Assembly (NCBI GenBank): GCA_963832945.1
Contig: CAWHVV010000002.1
Coordinates: forward strand, 62,001-126,000
Direction: 5' to 3'
DNA: 64,000 bases
Source: JAFEDN01 sp963832945
GTDB taxonomy: Bacteria; Pseudomonadota; Gammaproteobacteria; Coxiellales; Coxiellaceae
Positions 25,755 to 33,571 of this stretch are shown here, piece by piece (the first letter of the stretch is position 1; each line of letters starts with the position of its first letter). Under the pieces are notes generated by a model. It saw only the letters and a program-made list of their open reading frames with translations. It was not told the origin of the DNA and searched no databases. A program made the position numbers and the translations under genes.

Positions 25755-25994
25755 ATGCTTGTACTCACTCGTTCTATAGGCGAACGCCTGATCATTGGTA
25801 ATGGGGAAGTCTCTTTACACGTTCTGGAAGTCAGAGGGAATCAGGTGCGTCTGGGTATTGAAGCGCCCCGGCATATCTCTGTGCATCGGGAAGAAATCTA
25901 TCAACGTATTAGCGCCAATAAAGAAACCCTGCCATCGGTTTTGGATGGGGAAAAAGTCAAAAAACCCGAAGAAATTCCTGAAGAAGTCACCTAA
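25755..25994 (+). CDS. csrA: Carbon storage regulator, RNA-binding protein
   Basis: 79 residues. The N-terminus MLVLTRSIGERLIIGNGEVS and the conserved GIEAPRHISVHREEIYQRI are diagnostic. It binds GGA motifs in mRNA leaders and represses or stabilises messages; in Legionella and Coxiella it governs the switch between replicative and transmissive forms. The ribosome site AAAGGAGGAAA is very strong and itself contains GGA, as expected for autoregulation. The acidic tail (KPEEIPEEVT) is longer than in E. coli. Confidence 0.97.
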   Translation: MLVLTRSIGERLIIGNGEVSLHVLEVRGNQVRLGIEAPRHISVHREEIYQRISANKETLPSVLDGEKVKKPEEIPEEVT

Positions 25995-26048
25995 TTAAGC
26001 TATAATTATGTATAAGAGATAAAAAATAATTGTGGTTGGGGGTGTTTT

Positions 26049-26603
26049 ATGCAACAGCCATTACAAATCACTTTTCGTGACGTTGATCATTCCGAGGCAG
26101 TAGAAGCCCGGATTAGAGAAAAAATCGCTAAACTGGATACTTTTTATAACCATATTACTTCCTGTCGGGTTGTTGTTGAGATGGTTCAGAAAAATCAGCA
26201 TCAGGGTAGGCTGCATAATATATCTATTTATGCGTCCGTACCTGGTAAAGATTTGTCCGTTTCTAATCATCCTAATGAAAATCTGTACCTGGCGATCCAG
26301 ACTGCCATGGATAGTCTGCGGGAGCAGTTAGACAATTATCATCAACGCCTGTATGGGGATACCAAGGACCACGGCGTGCGTTTAACCGGTGAAATTGTCC
26401 GGCTAGTGGCAGACGGATTTTATGGTTTTATTGCCGACGATGAAAAAAATGAGTACTATTTTAATTTAACTCATTTGGTTGATAAGAAATTTTACCAATT
26501 GCATGTGGGGGAAAAAGTTCATTTCATGCCTGGAATGGGCTATGAAGGGTATGAGGCAAGACGGGTTTCAGTCCCCCGAAAAATTAACAAGGAATTACAT
26601 TGA
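26049..26603 (+). CDS. hpf: Ribosome hibernation factor fused to a cold-shock-like domain
   Basis: 184 residues. Residues 1-105 are an S30AE/HPF domain (QITFRDVDHSEAVEARIREK, VSVPGKD-like SVPGKDLSVSNHPNENLYLAI). After a short linker, residues about 112-178 resemble a cold-shock OB fold: GEIVRLVADGFYGFIADDEK, then EYYFNLTHLV and GEKVHFMPGMGYEGYEARRV. Such S30AE-CSD proteins differ from both short HPF and long HPF. It should bind and inactivate ribosomes in stress or stationary phase. It follows csrA by 54 bases. Confidence 0.9.
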   Translation: MQQPLQITFRDVDHSEAVEARIREKIAKLDTFYNHITSCRVVVEMVQKNQHQGRLHNISIYASVPGKDLSVSNHPNENLYLAIQTAMDSLREQLDNYHQRLYGDTKDHGVRLTGEIVRLVADGFYGFIADDEKNEYYFNLTHLVDKKFYQLHVGEKVHFMPGMGYEGYEARRVSVPRKINKELH

Positions 26604-27019
26604 AGGGAAACGCAGAAAGGCCGCCTCAGGATCTTTTGGCCGAAGCACAGCAGGCTTTACAGGCGGCTTACTCCCCCTATTCGCTTTTTTCAGTGGGCGC
26701 CTGTCTTCGTGCCGAAAATGGTCAGTTGTTTAGCGGCTGCAATATTGAAAATGCCTCGTATGGTTTGTCTTTATGCGCAGAAGCTTGTGCATTGGCCGCG
26801 TTAATACGCAGCGGTCACCAGCGCTGGTGTGAAATCCTGATTGTTTCCTCCGGCGCGCAGTTATGTTCGCCCTGTGGAGCATGTCGGCAGCGGCTGTTTG
26901 AATTTGCTCAATCCGAGAGTGTCTTCCATTTGTGCACTTTATCCGGCGAATATCAGCGGGTGAGTATGGCGGAACTTTTCCCGTGCCCTTTTGGACCTTT
27001 TAATCTGGAGTCATCATGA
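26600..27019 (+). CDS. cdd: Cytidine deaminase
   Basis: 139 residues starting with a TTG that overlaps the hpf stop. The zinc site is complete: CAEACALAALI (CAE motif) and PCGACRQRLFEF. YSPYSLFSVGACLRAENG and SGCNIENASYG bind substrate. The length fits the small tetrameric class. It deaminates cytidine or deoxycytidine for pyrimidine salvage and overlaps the phosphorylase gene by four bases. Confidence 0.93.
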   Translation: MKGNAERPPQDLLAEAQQALQAAYSPYSLFSVGACLRAENGQLFSGCNIENASYGLSLCAEACALAALIRSGHQRWCEILIVSSGAQLCSPCGACRQRLFEFAQSESVFHLCTLSGEYQRVSMAELFPCPFGPFNLESS

Positions 27020-27825
27020 CGGAATCAGCTATCATTGCTACAAAAATTATTCGTGAGCGTGCCGGAAATCGCGTGCCTGAATTTGGAATCATTCTCGGAT
27101 CGGGCTTGAATGCGCTGTCGCAACACATCACGGATTCGGTGATATTCCCCTTTCAGGATCTGCCGGGCTTTCCCGTGAGTACAATTGAAGGACAGCGGCC
27201 CCAACTTCAGATTGGCCGCATCAATCAAACACCGGTGGTGTGCCTCCAGGGCAGAGCGCATTACTACGAAGGCTGTGAATCCAGTGAAATTCTCACATAT
27301 GTGCGCACTCTTAAGCTGTTAGGCTGTCACACCGTGATTATCACCGGCGCCGTAGGGTCGCTACACGCGGAAGTGAAACCCGGGCAATTAGTGCTATTGA
27401 AAGATCATATTAATTTCCAGGGTAGAAATCCGTTGGCAGGCAGAAATGATCATACGTTTGGCAATCGCTTTCCCGATATGAGCGAAGCCTATGACCGCCA
27501 ATGGCGCCTGCATCTGGAAAAAATCGGACACGACCTGTCAATGCCGTTGATAGAAGGCATTTATATAAGTGTATTAGGGCCCAGCTTTGAAACGCCGGCT
27601 GAAATTCGGCTTTTTCGCGAGTTTGGCGCTGATGTGATCGGCATGTCTGTGGTTCCTGACGCCATCGCCGCACGCCATTGCGGTCTGCGGGTCATTGGAT
27701 TAACGGTTGTCTCTAATCTGGCGGCGGGCTTAACGACAACCCCGCAGTCGCATGAGGAAACTCTGCTGGTGTCCCAACAATCTGCCGAGCAAATGGTTCG
27801 GCTCATTCGGGCTTTCATGTCTTAA
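27016..27825 (+). CDS. Purine nucleoside phosphorylase (trimeric type)
   Basis: 269 residues of the trimeric PNP/XapA class: GIILGSGLNALSQHI, then GRAHYYEG (phosphate site), TGAVGSLHAEVKPGQLVLLK, GPSFETPAEIR and GMSVVPDAIAARHCGLRVIG. It splits purine nucleosides with phosphate. Coupled to cdd by an ATGA overlap, forming a nucleoside salvage pair. Confidence 0.93.
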   Translation: MTESAIIATKIIRERAGNRVPEFGIILGSGLNALSQHITDSVIFPFQDLPGFPVSTIEGQRPQLQIGRINQTPVVCLQGRAHYYEGCESSEILTYVRTLKLLGCHTVIITGAVGSLHAEVKPGQLVLLKDHINFQGRNPLAGRNDHTFGNRFPDMSEAYDRQWRLHLEKIGHDLSMPLIEGIYISVLGPSFETPAEIRLFREFGADVIGMSVVPDAIAARHCGLRVIGLTVVSNLAAGLTTTPQSHEETLLVSQQSAEQMVRLIRAFMS

Positions 27826-27826
27826 T

Positions 27827-28474
27827 TTACGGATACAATTGGGTTATTTTCCAGTTTCCGGCGGAGTCGCGAACGTATTCGAAACGATCATGCAGACGAT
27901 TAACACGGCCCTGCCAGAATTCCAGCCTTTCGGGTATCACCGTGTACCCGCCCCAGTGAGGCGGACGGGGTACTGTGGTCTCCGCATCAGCAAATTCTGC
28001 ACACAAATTTTTAAAATGTGTTTGCAAATCGTGCGCATTTAGAAGTGGCTGACTTTGCCGGGAAACCGTGGCGGCGATCTGCGAAGTTTTGGGGCGGCTG
28101 TGGAAATATTCTTCGGACTGTGTGGCGGAAATTTTACGGGCGGTTCCCTCAATGCGAATCTGGCGCTCCAGCGCCTCCCACCAAAATAGCAGAGACACAG
28201 CAGGATTACCTGCGATTTCCAGACCTTTGCGGCTCTCGTAGTTAGTATAAAAAGTGAGCCCGGAAGGAGAGTATTCTTTAAGTAAAACCATTCGACTGGA
28301 AGGTTTGCCACTGCTGGAAACAGTGGTTAATACCATGCTGTTTACCAGTTCGGTGGACATTAAGGTTGCGCAGGCATCCTGAAACCACTGGTCCAACTGG
28401 ATGAATGGGTCAGGATCAACTTTGAGCAGCTGACCGTGCTGGTACTCTTTATTAATCCTTATGAATGCTGTGAT
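27827..28474 (-). CDS. pdxH: Pyridoxamine 5'-phosphate oxidase, apparent AUC start
   Basis: From the ATC at 28472-28474 the protein has 215 residues, near the usual 218. The early region RINKEYQHGQLLKVDPDPF aligns with the PdxH N-terminal substrate segment. The conserved core follows: SSRMVLLKEYSPSGLTFYTN, SRKGLEIAGNPAVSLLFWW, RQIRIEGTARKIS, SRPKTSQIAATVSRQSQ and EFWQGRVNRLHDRF. The first normal start is a TTG at 28394-28396 that would remove about 26 residues. AGGAG (28483-28487) lies eight bases before ATC and overlaps the sppA stop. Either a rare start codon is used or an ATG has been lost. It makes pyridoxal phosphate. Confidence 0.85.
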   Translation of the reverse strand: MTAFIRINKEYQHGQLLKVDPDPFIQLDQWFQDACATLMSTELVNSMVLTTVSSSGKPSSRMVLLKEYSPSGLTFYTNYESRKGLEIAGNPAVSLLFWWEALERQIRIEGTARKISATQSEEYFHSRPKTSQIAATVSRQSQPLLNAHDLQTHFKNLCAEFADAETTVPRPPHWGGYTVIPERLEFWQGRVNRLHDRFEYVRDSAGNWKITQLYP

Positions 28475-28485
28475 TTTTTAATCTC

Positions 28486-29424
28486 CTAGAGAGAAGCGTC
28501 CAAATGCTGGTTTAATTGTTGAGAAAAATTTAAGTGTAACTGGGCGCCGACACTACCAAGGATGGAAGCTAACAGAGAAGGTTTAACGGTGTAATCATGA
28601 AAAAATTTGGTGTTGAATTCTGTTTGCAGGGCATCCCATAAATTAAGAGTATTGTCGGCGAGTCCGAGCTTTACCGCTTCCTGACCAGACCAGAAATCAC
28701 CCGAGAATAATTCCTTTTGATCACCCTTCAGCTTACCCTTGCGCCCTTCCAGCACATCGTTAATAAAACTTTGATGAACCTGATCAAGCACAACCTTAAC
28801 TTTGGCGACATCGCCAGGATTAAGCGGCTCAAACGGATCGAGACGATCTTTATTCTGACCGGCAGTAAATACACGACGTTGAATTCCAATTTTGGAAATG
28901 GCTTCGTTGGCGCCAAAACCTTCCATAATTACTCCGATGGAGCCTGTTAAGGTATCGGGATTAACGTAAATTTTATCGGCGGCTGTCGCGACCAGATATG
29001 AACCGGAAGCCAAAACGTCTTCGCTTACTACGATCACTTTTTTATTATACTGTTTTTTTAAAGCCATTATTTTATCGTGGATAATGGATGCCTGCACGGG
29101 GCTGCCGCCTGGCGAATTAATAACCAGCACGACCCCCTTCGCAATAGTGTCCGAAAATGCATCATTCAGTTGTGGAATCACCTTTTCTGCTGAAAAATCC
29201 CCGCCGGGCAGGATAATACCGGTCAGGCGCACCAGGGATACGTAAGGTTGACCCGCGCCGGTCTCAGATTTGTTGCCGCTGCTGAAACTAAATCCCAGGC
29301 CAAAGAAAAGCAGCGTGAGAAATAACAGAAAAACAAGGATATTTACGATCCAACGGATATTACGCCATCGTCTTTCCCGGCGACGGTCGGCCAGAAATTC
29401 ATGAGCCAGATTATCATCAATCAT
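28486..29424 (-). CDS. sppA: Signal peptide peptidase SppA, short type (S49 family)
   Basis: 312 residues from MIDDNLAHEFLADRRRERRW, whose ATG overlaps the usp stop. One membrane segment (IRWIVNILVFLLFLTLLFFG) is followed by a periplasmic S49 domain: VLVINSPGGSPVQASIIHDK, the catalytic serine region DVLASGSYLVATAADKIYVN, then LTGSIGVIME. It matches the single-domain form of about 310 residues, not the 618-residue E. coli SppA. It degrades leftover signal peptides. Confidence 0.9.
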   Translation of the reverse strand: MIDDNLAHEFLADRRRERRWRNIRWIVNILVFLLFLTLLFFGLGFSFSSGNKSETGAGQPYVSLVRLTGIILPGGDFSAEKVIPQLNDAFSDTIAKGVVLVINSPGGSPVQASIIHDKIMALKKQYNKKVIVVSEDVLASGSYLVATAADKIYVNPDTLTGSIGVIMEGFGANEAISKIGIQRRVFTAGQNKDRLDPFEPLNPGDVAKVKVVLDQVHQSFINDVLEGRKGKLKGDQKELFSGDFWSGQEAVKLGLADNTLNLWDALQTEFNTKFFHDYTVKPSLLASILGSVGAQLHLNFSQQLNQHLDASL

Positions 29425-29861
29425 TTTTCTTGTACCCTTACTACTAAGACATCGCATTGAGCGCGATGTAAGATCGCATTGGCGCGCGAACCCAGCAATA
29501 CATCAAGGCCATGATGGCCGTGAGTGCCTGCCACTATTAAATCGGCATGTAATTCCTGCGACAAATCGGTAACGGCCAGTTTCACCGATCCGCTTTCCAG
29601 GTATTGATGTTCGGGCGGAATGCCGTATTTTGCACCCAACTTTTCCATTTCCTTCCGGATTTCCTGTTCTAAAGATTGTTCCAGGTTAACGTCGACGGGA
29701 ATGGAGAATTCTCCCCCATAGGCAACCGGTGAATGCTCCATGACGTGGACCATGCTCAGTAGCGCTTTACTTTCTCTCGCGATTTCCTGGGCGCGACTAA
29801 TCACCTGGTCGGTTACCGGTGATAAATCTACCGCGACTAAAATGTGTTGATACTTCAGCAT
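29421..29861 (-). CDS. Universal stress protein, UspA family
   Basis: 146 residues: YQHILVAVDLSPVTDQVISR at the N-terminus and the ATP-binding-type loop DLIVAGTHGHHGLDVLLGSR, then ANAILHRAQCDVLVVRV at the end. It overlaps rsmA upstream and sppA downstream, so it is translated within the same transcript. Role in stress survival is inferred from the family. Confidence 0.92.
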   Translation of the reverse strand: MLKYQHILVAVDLSPVTDQVISRAQEIARESKALLSMVHVMEHSPVAYGGEFSIPVDVNLEQSLEQEIRKEMEKLGAKYGIPPEHQYLESGSVKLAVTDLSQELHADLIVAGTHGHHGLDVLLGSRANAILHRAQCDVLVVRVQEK

Positions 29862-30667
29862 TGTGAACTTCCTTCTCTTTGATTGGCTATAAGTATATTA
29901 CTAATTTTTACGAAATTTTCCACTGTTATTTGCTGTGGGCGCCAATGTGGATCAATATTCAGACTCTCAAGCTCTGAACTTGTTATTAATTTACGCAAAC
30001 TGTTGGCTAATGTTTTGCGGCGATGGCTAAAAGCCTCCCTCACCACTTCCGCGAATACATTTAAATCCAGGGCCTGGACAGGAGGATTCGGATAAGGGAC
30101 GATGCGTACGAAAGCCGATTCTACCCGGGGAGGGGGGGTAAAGGCCGTGGCGTCGACAGTCAGTAGCATCGTTAGCTGGGCATGATACTGAGCCATGACC
30201 GTGAGCCGGCTATAATTATGACTTCCGGGTAAAGCTGTGAGACGATCAACCACTTCTTTTTGCAGGAGAAAATGCATATCCCTGATTCGCGTGCTCCAGT
30301 CAAATAATTTGAACAACAAGGGAGTAGTGATGTTATAAGGCAGGTTGCCGACAATACGTTTTAAAGGTTGGGAAGGCAACACCGACCCCCAATCAAAATG
30401 GAGCACGTCAGCATTATGAATAGTGAGTTTCTCCATCGACTGATAATGCCGTTGAAGATAAGCCGTCAAATCACGATCAATTTCGATAACGTCCAGATGC
30501 CCGACCAGCGGCAATAAATATTGAGTCAACGCCCCGCGGCCCGGTCCGATTTCAATTATTGAATCGCTGGGTGAAATGCCAATAGCCGCGATTATCTCTT
30601 CGAGGATGGATTCATCAGTCAGGAAATGTTGCCCAAAACGTTTGCGAGGTCGAAAATGGAGGCTCAT
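29855..30667 (-). CDS. rsmA: 16S rRNA dimethyladenosine transferase (KsgA)
   Basis: 270 residues from MSLHFRPRKRFGQHFLTDES. SAM-binding IEIGPGRGALTQYL and the catalytic NLPYNITTPLLFK motif are present, as is FTPPPRVESAFVRI. It dimethylates two adjacent adenines near the 3' end of 16S rRNA. Its start overlaps the stop of an inserted toxin gene by four bases, replacing the usual direct neighbour pdxA. Confidence 0.96.
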   Translation of the reverse strand: MSLHFRPRKRFGQHFLTDESILEEIIAAIGISPSDSIIEIGPGRGALTQYLLPLVGHLDVIEIDRDLTAYLQRHYQSMEKLTIHNADVLHFDWGSVLPSQPLKRIVGNLPYNITTPLLFKLFDWSTRIRDMHFLLQKEVVDRLTALPGSHNYSRLTVMAQYHAQLTMLLTVDATAFTPPPRVESAFVRIVPYPNPPVQALDLNVFAEVVREAFSHRRKTLANSLRKLITSSELESLNIDPHWRPQQITVENFVKISNILIANQREGSSQC

Positions 30668-30948
30668 AATTCTTCTGGCCATTTCATGGCGCAATGAAAA
30701 ACTCTGAGTATTTCAATGGTGTTATTCTTAACGCGATAAGGAACAATATAAGGAGTATCTGAAATGATGAGTTCTTTTGTATTGGGTACCCTTCCGTGTC
30801 TCCCCATACCTGGGTGCTCGGAGATAAGCTTGACCGTATCAAGCACTTTTTTAACAACACGATTGGCTGCTTTAACATTATCCCTGGCAATATAGTGACG
30901 CACTGTCTGTAAATCATAAACGGCTTCTTTCAGCCACTTGATCATCAT
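30664..30948 (-). CDS. RelE/ParE-type toxin inside the pdxA-rsmA operon
   Basis: 94 residues: WLKEAVYDLQTVRHYIARDN, HPGMGRHGRVPNTKELIISD, then TPYIVPYRVKNNTIEILRVF and a terminal MKWPEEL. These are the ParE/RelE (YafQ-like) hallmarks. Its ATG overlaps the antitoxin stop, and its stop overlaps the rsmA start. Target ribosome or gyrase cannot be told from sequence alone. Confidence 0.9.
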   Translation of the reverse strand: MMIKWLKEAVYDLQTVRHYIARDNVKAANRVVKKVLDTVKLISEHPGMGRHGRVPNTKELIISDTPYIVPYRVKNNTIEILRVFHCAMKWPEEL

Positions 30949-31223
30949 TCAGGCATTTCCGTTTCATTTTTACTGTCCCAGCCTTTCACCCAGTCGACCA
31001 CTTTGTGATGTTCAATAAATTTGGCGCCTTTGCTATCCGCTTTTTGAACGGCTTTCTTAATCGCTTTGACTTGCCAGGCTTGAGTGGCTAAATAATTCTC
31101 TATAGCTTCAGCAGCCAGGAAGGATTTAGTCCTGCCGGTGACGTCAGATAACTCTTCTAATTGATCGCGAATTTCTGGTGGAATTCTTACGCTTAAAGTT
31201 ACTGTTGGATTGGAAAATGTCAT
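30945..31223 (-). CDS. Ribbon-helix-helix antitoxin (RelB/ParD-like)
   Basis: 92 residues. The N-terminal RHH motif is VTLSVRIPPEIRDQLEELSD with VTGRTKSFLAAEAIENYLAT. The C-terminal basic and acidic tail binds the toxin. It should repress from the palindromes at 31238-31252 just upstream. Confidence 0.9.
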   Translation of the reverse strand: MTFSNPTVTLSVRIPPEIRDQLEELSDVTGRTKSFLAAEAIENYLATQAWQVKAIKKAVQKADSKGAKFIEHHKVVDWVKGWDSKNETEMPE

Positions 31224-31237
31224 AATTTTTCCTCATT

Positions 31238-31252
31238 GTATACATCGTATAC
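31238..31252. promoter_or_regulatory. Operator of the relBE-like pair
   Basis: GTATACATCGTATAC: two copies of the palindrome GTATAC separated by ATC, 15 bases before the antitoxin ATG. This is a natural site for a ribbon-helix-helix dimer pair and indicates a private promoter inside the larger operon. Confidence 0.65.
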
Positions 31253-31271
31253 GATAATTATAATTAAATAA

Positions 31272-32378
31272 TTAATGTCCTGCAAGTTTGAGCGCTAACT
31301 CGACAGCGGCAAACAGGCTGGAAAATTCAGCATTACCGGCGCCGGCCAACTCCAGTGCGGTGCCATGGTCGACGGAGGTGCGGATGATGGGCAGCCCCAG
31401 AGTGACGTTTACAGCAGAACTGAAATTCAAAGCTTTAATGACGGGCAGTCCCTGATCGTGATACATCGCCAACACCACATCGCACTGTTGTAAGGCCGCG
31501 GGAGTGAAAGCCGTGTCCGCCGGCAAAGGGCCGCGCAGGTAATAACCTTCGCGACGTAACTGAGTTAAAGCGGGGGTAATGATATCCAGCTCTTCGCGCC
31601 CTAAATACCCATTTTCACCGGCGTGTGGATTCAGGCCACAAACGGCGATACGCGGCTGCTCCACACCAAAACGACGCTGTAAATCCTGATGGATAATCGC
31701 AATAGTACTCTTAAGTTTTTCGGCGGTAATCGCCTCCGGCACCGCGGCCAGGGGAATATGAATGGTCAATAGCGCCACCCGTAGCGAGCCTGCAGTTAAC
31801 AACATGACCGGTAATGGACTATGAGTCAGTTCGGCCAGAAATTCTGTGTGGCCGGAAAAAGCAGTTCCCGCTTCATTAATCACACCTTTATGGACGGGCC
31901 CGGTCACCAGTGCGTGAAATTCGCCCCGTAAACAGGCGTGTGTCGCTTGAGTTAAGCATTCCAGCACATAACCGGCATTGTGAGGATTCAGCTTCCCGGG
32001 CTGACAGGGAACTGCCAGCGGAATATGTCTGATCTCCAATCCGGTTGGAATTTTTAAACCCAATTTTTGCGCCCGGGCAGACATTAAATACTGATCCGCC
32101 ATAATAACCACGGGTAAATCCGGATGCCCGCACATTAATTGCAGCACAATATCAGGGCCGATCCCCGCCGGTTCACCGGGAGTAATAACGACTGGCTTGA
32201 GTTCCCGCTGAAGGGAACTCTCCTTACGCGATGGGGGATCGCAAGGGGGAGAATCGCGATTCTCCCCCTTCATTCCGAGCAATCGGCTCCGCCGATGCGC
32301 AGGATATAAACAGGAAGCCATGGACGCTGTACTCAGCGGGAATGGCTGAACGACTGGTTTGAGTTCCTGGTGTTTCAT
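31272..32378 (-). CDS. pdxA: 4-hydroxythreonine-4-phosphate dehydrogenase with element-encoded N-terminal insert
   Basis: 368 residues. After MKHQELKPVV comes a foreign block (about residues 11-61, QPFPLSTASMASCLYPAHRR and on to QREL), then KPVVITPGEPAGIGPDIVLQ, the true PdxA start. Removing the insert gives MKHQELKPVVITPGEPAGIG, matching the family. Metal and substrate motifs (TGPVHKGVINEAG, SGHTEFLAEL, ALNPHAGENG-like GLNPHAGENGYLG, MYHDQGLPVIKAL, RTSVDHGTALELAG) are intact. It acts in pyridoxal phosphate synthesis. Its ATG overlaps the surA stop. Confidence 0.95.
   Translation of the reverse strand: MKHQELKPVVQPFPLSTASMASCLYPAHRRSRLLGMKGENRDSPPCDPPSRKESSLQRELKPVVITPGEPAGIGPDIVLQLMCGHPDLPVVIMADQYLMSARAQKLGLKIPTGLEIRHIPLAVPCQPGKLNPHNAGYVLECLTQATHACLRGEFHALVTGPVHKGVINEAGTAFSGHTEFLAELTHSPLPVMLLTAGSLRVALLTIHIPLAAVPEAITAEKLKSTIAIIHQDLQRRFGVEQPRIAVCGLNPHAGENGYLGREELDIITPALTQLRREGYYLRGPLPADTAFTPAALQQCDVVLAMYHDQGLPVIKALNFSSAVNVTLGLPIIRTSVDHGTALELAGAGNAEFSSLFAAVELALKLAGH
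32187..32367 (+). mobile_element. Palindromic element family A inside pdxA, opposite reading strand
   Basis: Flanked by AACGACTGGCTTGAGTTCC (32187-32205) and AACGACTGGTTTGAGTTCC (32349-32367), one mismatch in 19; the GAGTTCC part may belong to the element end. The net insertion is 162 bp. The element lies in the plus orientation, so pdxA reads the strand opposite to that read in glyQS and the efflux gene, and it is still open. The central hairpin GGGGGAGAATCGCGATTC...CCCC is a perfect palindrome. Confidence 0.9.
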
Positions 32379-33343
32379 TATTGCGGAATGATCTGCACGT
32401 AAGCTTCTTTCCGGGCTTTTGTGACGGCGGCTTTAACGGCAGCTTCATATTTCTGACGTAGCAGCAACTCCCGGATTTGAGCATCCGTTAATGTTTGATT
32501 GCTGGTGCGCGTTTCCACTAATTTTAGTACGTGATAGCCATTTGGAGCGCGTATGGGCGCCGAAGCACTGTTAACAGTCAGACCGGGAAGTTGCTCCGCG
32601 AAAATTTGTGGTAAATCATTGGCTGTCCGCCAGCCAAAATCCTGATAGGCGGGGGTTATTTTATCGATAGCGACGCCGCTATCGATTTGCTGTTGAATGT
32701 TATGAGCATTGGTGAGCGCTTTATCCAGTTCTTCCGCGCTGGGCTGTTCGGATACCGGCAGGAAAAAATCCACTATTTTATATTCCCGCGGTCCTTGCGG
32801 GGTTTTTTTAAAGTCCAGGACATCGGCGTCGGTCACTTTGACCTGTCCGGCCACCATCTGTTGTTGTAATTTCGTAATCATGAGCTGGTCGGCTACTTTT
32901 TTGCGGAAATCTTCATAAGTAGTGTGTTGCAAAACCAGCTGCTCCTTGAGCTGATCAACGGTAAGATGATTACTTTGCGCAATCTGTTGTATGGCGTGAT
33001 CCGTTTCGGCGGGCGTAGCCTGTAGATCATTGCGGGTAGCCATCTGTATTTGCAGACGATAATTAATGAGCTGTTCAAGCGCATCATCGCGAAGCTTTTC
33101 CGGCGGCGGCATTGGAATTTTGGCGGCGAGAATTTGCTGTTGAAGTTGGGCGAGAGCCTGATCGAGGTCACTCTCGCTAATGACTTCATCATTAACAATT
33201 GCGACAATTCGATTGACAGGCGCAATCGGTTCCGCCTGCGTTTTAGGCGTCTGCGGAGGGAAAGAAGGTTCTTGCGCTCCCCAGGCTAGGCCGGAATTTA
33301 TTGCTAAACAAATGACTGATAAATAAATTATATTTTTAATCAT
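32378..33343 (-). CDS. surA: Periplasmic chaperone SurA, single parvulin domain
   Basis: 321 residues from MIKNIIYLSVICLAINSGLA, preceded by GGAG; a start at 33358 would overlap that site. A signal peptide ends at AWG-AQ. The SurA N-terminal domain (VNRIVAIVNDEVISESDLDQ) is followed by one rotamase-like domain (DFGWRTANDLPQIFAEQL, then PIRAPNGYHVLKLVETR). E. coli SurA has about 428 residues and two such domains, so one is missing. It escorts outer-membrane proteins; upstream lptD encodes one of its clients. Confidence 0.92.
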   Translation of the reverse strand: MIKNIIYLSVICLAINSGLAWGAQEPSFPPQTPKTQAEPIAPVNRIVAIVNDEVISESDLDQALAQLQQQILAAKIPMPPPEKLRDDALEQLINYRLQIQMATRNDLQATPAETDHAIQQIAQSNHLTVDQLKEQLVLQHTTYEDFRKKVADQLMITKLQQQMVAGQVKVTDADVLDFKKTPQGPREYKIVDFFLPVSEQPSAEELDKALTNAHNIQQQIDSGVAIDKITPAYQDFGWRTANDLPQIFAEQLPGLTVNSASAPIRAPNGYHVLKLVETRTSNQTLTDAQIRELLLRQKYEAAVKAAVTKARKEAYVQIIPQ

Positions 33344-33396
33344 TACCGATTTCTCCATTGAACAGATACTAATAGCCGCCAGTTTAACAAATTTAC

Positions 33397-33571
33397 AATG
33401 ACTTATCAGCCATTCCCGCTGAGTACAGCGGCAATGGCTTCCTGTTTATATCCTGCGCATCGGCGGAGCCGATTGCTCGGAATGAAGGGGGAGACGCTCC
33501 GCTCTCTCCCCCTTCGAACCCCCATCGGGTAAGGAGAGTTCCCTTCAGCGGGAACTCCTGAATGACTTATC
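33397..33571 (-). mobile_element. Palindromic element family A between surA and lptD
   Basis: A 153-bp copy (33408-33560) with a perfect 11-bp duplication AATGACTTATC (33397-33407 and 33561-33571). The right copy overlaps the lptD stop codon, which is restored by the duplication. Net insertion is 164 bp, not a multiple of three, as expected for a non-coding site. This is the cleanest copy for defining the ends. Confidence 0.92.
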
